A stretch of DNA of 6,502 nucleotides from Promethearchaeota archaeon (lineage in GTDB: Archaea > Asgardarchaeota > Lokiarchaeia > Sigynarchaeales > SOKP01): assembly GCA_019057975.1 (NCBI GenBank), contig JAHLWJ010000257.1, positions 1-6,502 of the forward strand, in the 5' to 3' direction. Under the pieces are notes generated by a model that worked only from the letters and a program-made list of their open reading frames with translations, made no database searches and was not told where the DNA came from. This document shows positions 6,001-6,502 of the stretch, piece by piece (position 1 is the stretch's first letter; each line of letters starts with the position of its first letter). Made by a program: the position numbers and the translations under genes.

Positions 6001-6332
6001 TCCGTTATTAACATTACTGATATCTCAATTGAACCTGTAGTTTCATAACTATATAAATAAATTTCAACTTTAGTGTAATTATTGGGTTTATCTTCGAAAG
6101 AAAAATGAAAATAACCCTCGGTAAAATTATCATAAAACCCAACTATAATAAAGCCATAATTCCCATAAGTGGAAGCAGGAGTACTTTTACGAACATAAGC
6201 ATCATTATCACCGATAGTACTTACTGTTTTTGCATATGTATCGCATCTCACAGATGTTATGCTTAATAATATAGTTATACCGATCATTAATAGAATTAGA
6301 ATAATTATTTTACTTTTTGATCTTTTTCTCAT
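3060..6332 (-). CDS. Large multidomain membrane protein: DNRLRE ectodomain, five membrane helices, long cytoplasmic tail
   Basis: Intact 1,090-residue protein. Residues 1-29 are a signal segment (MRKRSKSK, then a hydrophobic run). Residues 32-188 match the DNRLRE/disaggregatase-related (CBM96-like) beta domain: DAYVRKSTPASTYGNYG near the start, YFHFSFED, and the hallmark WNEDTITWANKP at 113-124; four N-glycosylation sequons (N69, N85, N157, N165) mark it as extracellular. Membrane segments follow at about 198-228, 291-311, 314-332, 342-364 and 396-420, putting the C-terminus inside. The tail has helical, TPR-like repeats (about 435-565), two winged-helix-like segments (about 598-627 and 653-686), a beta-sandwich plus alpha/beta module (about 705-910), and coiled coils (about 915-985 and 995-1045). 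No kinase, nucleotide-binding or protease motif is visible. Known DNRLRE domains bind polysaccharide or act in cell aggregation; a receptor or adhesion anchor that recruits cytoplasmic partners is an inference. ATG 6332 is supported by GGTGA six bases upstream and by the signal segment. The gene stops exactly where transposase debris begins. Confidence 0.85.
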   Translation of the reverse strand: MRKRSKSKIIILILLMIGITILLSITSVRCDTYAKTVSTIGDNDAYVRKSTPASTYGNYGFIIVGFYDNFTEGYFHFSFEDKPNNYTKVEIYLYSYETTGSIEISVMLITEYWNEDTITWANKPDHGEIIKTISGGGGYYIDITDYINGDGISICLNASNNLQTNYSAINSLEGVYSDETPRLIWTYEEEISIPPSKEFIIFLMFYINFVIMLFILLGCAFLTFLYIRSQKKYRNLRPYELSSLISQFEKKKNEKFLTIEKGINPNYLTWSDTYNSNQFSQKKYNILKKTKFLFPVLILFYPILSFILGIFIPQYFYAFAACIISSIIIFFVDKFDLGLGKGIGCFILVLLISMGIMASIASTLTDFSYAVYTDYHYYYPVEFDKGIVRIYFREYVEHAVLSFFLAYIIMPFIVGFGSVIADKHKDLTRSYESSTRNINESHRDALEKVKKILNYIKKGESLLSEENIVESLNIFEQGLNNLKRYSGLLPSAYNKRINDFLIKKIEKTKSSLSDIEQEKLERKRKIREKLEREFPIIEKLIEEEEFSSAKKKLNKIIQEAKPYNLDGTIDWAMEMLNLADIKEKTKNIKQILIVENENQKEITKADLVRDLNLNIDDAEKYIDLLNSSISYTTSEIPTLKSNAEDLIKKLAQPTLYDLIVDLGYNFDTAKKIGQYLIEEGWINEFPRISIKKVMVERPKELEKVGEISSPVKISRGFEVAGDTFRFFVRVGNALNYAITNTSVRIQLPNTLLLDEKTPSNTFNIGNIAPYKFGTAIFYLFCLACADTEINAAIEYIDPKGNFQVAKMEPFQIFSCKYITPRQISSEEFNQKFQAKEKKTVKIKLKEGFSEKQILQMLKNRMTMSTISSSSNSLDMSGITRDGMNVLLKSNIEEQEGEKMLIVSIVSENQHVQMGALSDVMEEFRELRREFGEKLEAIKKGQEDLKITIIRETSKILTNQIEEFDSIESKNHKLRKEIKKLRRKFDEFEGSGEFGKADEVNQQLELLKQEFRQSHQLLDTKLDEIANNIEKILENQDNIEDFLMKKLGSDWDIIKDAWKDYKEGQINKKQLIFKCIRQVGVKFIKKIILDK

Positions 6333-6338
6333 ACTGTT

Positions 6339-6343
6339 TCACC
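6339..6343 (-). promoter_or_regulatory. Ribosome-binding site of the large membrane-protein gene
   Basis: Minus-strand GGTGA, six bases before ATG 6332, is the archaeal Shine-Dalgarno type and fixes the start immediately before the signal segment. Confidence 0.65.
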
Positions 6344-6372
6344 TATATAAATTCTCTGTTTTATAGAGTAAA

Positions 6373-6381
6373 ATTATATAT
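6373..6381 (-). promoter_or_regulatory. Candidate TATA box of the large membrane-protein gene
   Basis: Minus-strand ATATATAAT preceded by AAGAAA (BRE-like purines) lies about 45 bases before the ATG, giving a predicted start near 6350 and a leader of about 18 bases containing the GGTGA. It suggests that the gene has its own promoter in the 90-base gap after the upstream gene, although read-through is possible. Confidence 0.4.
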
Positions 6382-6422
6382 TTTCTTATAATTATAATTT
6401 TTAACTGATTTCATCAACTGAT

Positions 6423-6502
6423 CTATTTTCTTTTTAATTCTTTGTAGAATTCTTTTTGCATTTTTTTAAGGCTTTCAAGAGATATTTCTTGAAAATCTTC
6501 TG
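6423..6502 (-). CDS. C-terminal end of a gene entering from the right edge
   Basis: The minus strand is open from the edge for 25 codons to TAG 6423-6425, reading EDFQEISLESLKKMQKEFYK then ELKRK. The Lys/Glu-rich amphipathic helix looks like a genuine C-terminal coiled-coil or tail. It is in the same direction as the large membrane-protein gene, 90 bases upstream of its start, so the two could form one transcription unit. Too little is present to name it. Confidence 0.5.
   Translation of the reverse strand, partial: EDFQEISLESLKKMQKEFYKELKRK

Noticed and set aside
1..6502. tRNA, rRNA or other structured RNA genes
   Set aside because: No cloverleaf consensus (GTTCRANNC-like T-arm with matching stems), rRNA-like or riboswitch-like conserved block was seen on either strand by eye.

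Overview
The window looks archaeal. It is AT-rich (roughly 25-30% G+C in most stretches), has TATA-like elements at archaeal distances from starts and GGTGA/GGAG ribosome sites, and carries one large surface protein with archaeal-style architecture: an N-terminal signal, a DNRLRE/disaggregatase-type ectodomain with N-glycosylation sequons, membrane helices, and a long cytoplasmic tail. The style recalls Asgard archaea or a methanogen relative, but nothing in the window settles the lineage.

Left part (1-1200): a graveyard of small and broken genes. A two-helix membrane protein runs off the left edge on the minus strand. Upstream of it lie an exact 37-bp direct repeat carrying its likely promoter, a minus-strand coding remnant truncated inside the second repeat copy, a 26-residue ORF, and the C-terminal end (motifs IX-X) of a DNA C5-cytosine methyltransferase on the plus strand. 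Facing the methyltransferase fragment is a minus-strand pseudogene broken by an 8-bp tandem duplication; removing one unit by eye restores one continuous reading frame.

Middle part (1200-3066): a small treble-clef/zinc-ribbon-type protein on the plus strand collides head-on with a two-gene minus-strand cassette of clearly higher G+C (basic AT-hook-like protein, then a small acidic/helical protein). After that come a short coding remnant with an in-frame stop and the two ends of a DDE transposase gene (or of two such genes), with a decayed interior; this ends exactly at the stop codon of the next gene.

Right part (3060-6502): one intact 1,090-residue gene on the minus strand fills half the window. 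Its product reads as a sensor- or adhesion-like membrane protein: a lectin-like ectodomain, five membrane segments after the signal, then a cytoplasmic tail with TPR-like helices, two winged-helix-like segments, a beta-sandwich module that may resemble adaptor-appendage domains, and C-terminal coiled coils. The last codons of another minus-strand gene lie upstream at the right edge. The big protein is the only clearly functional large gene; the rest reads as a recombination or insertion hotspot. I did not find a CRISPR array, RNA gene or complete mobile element.
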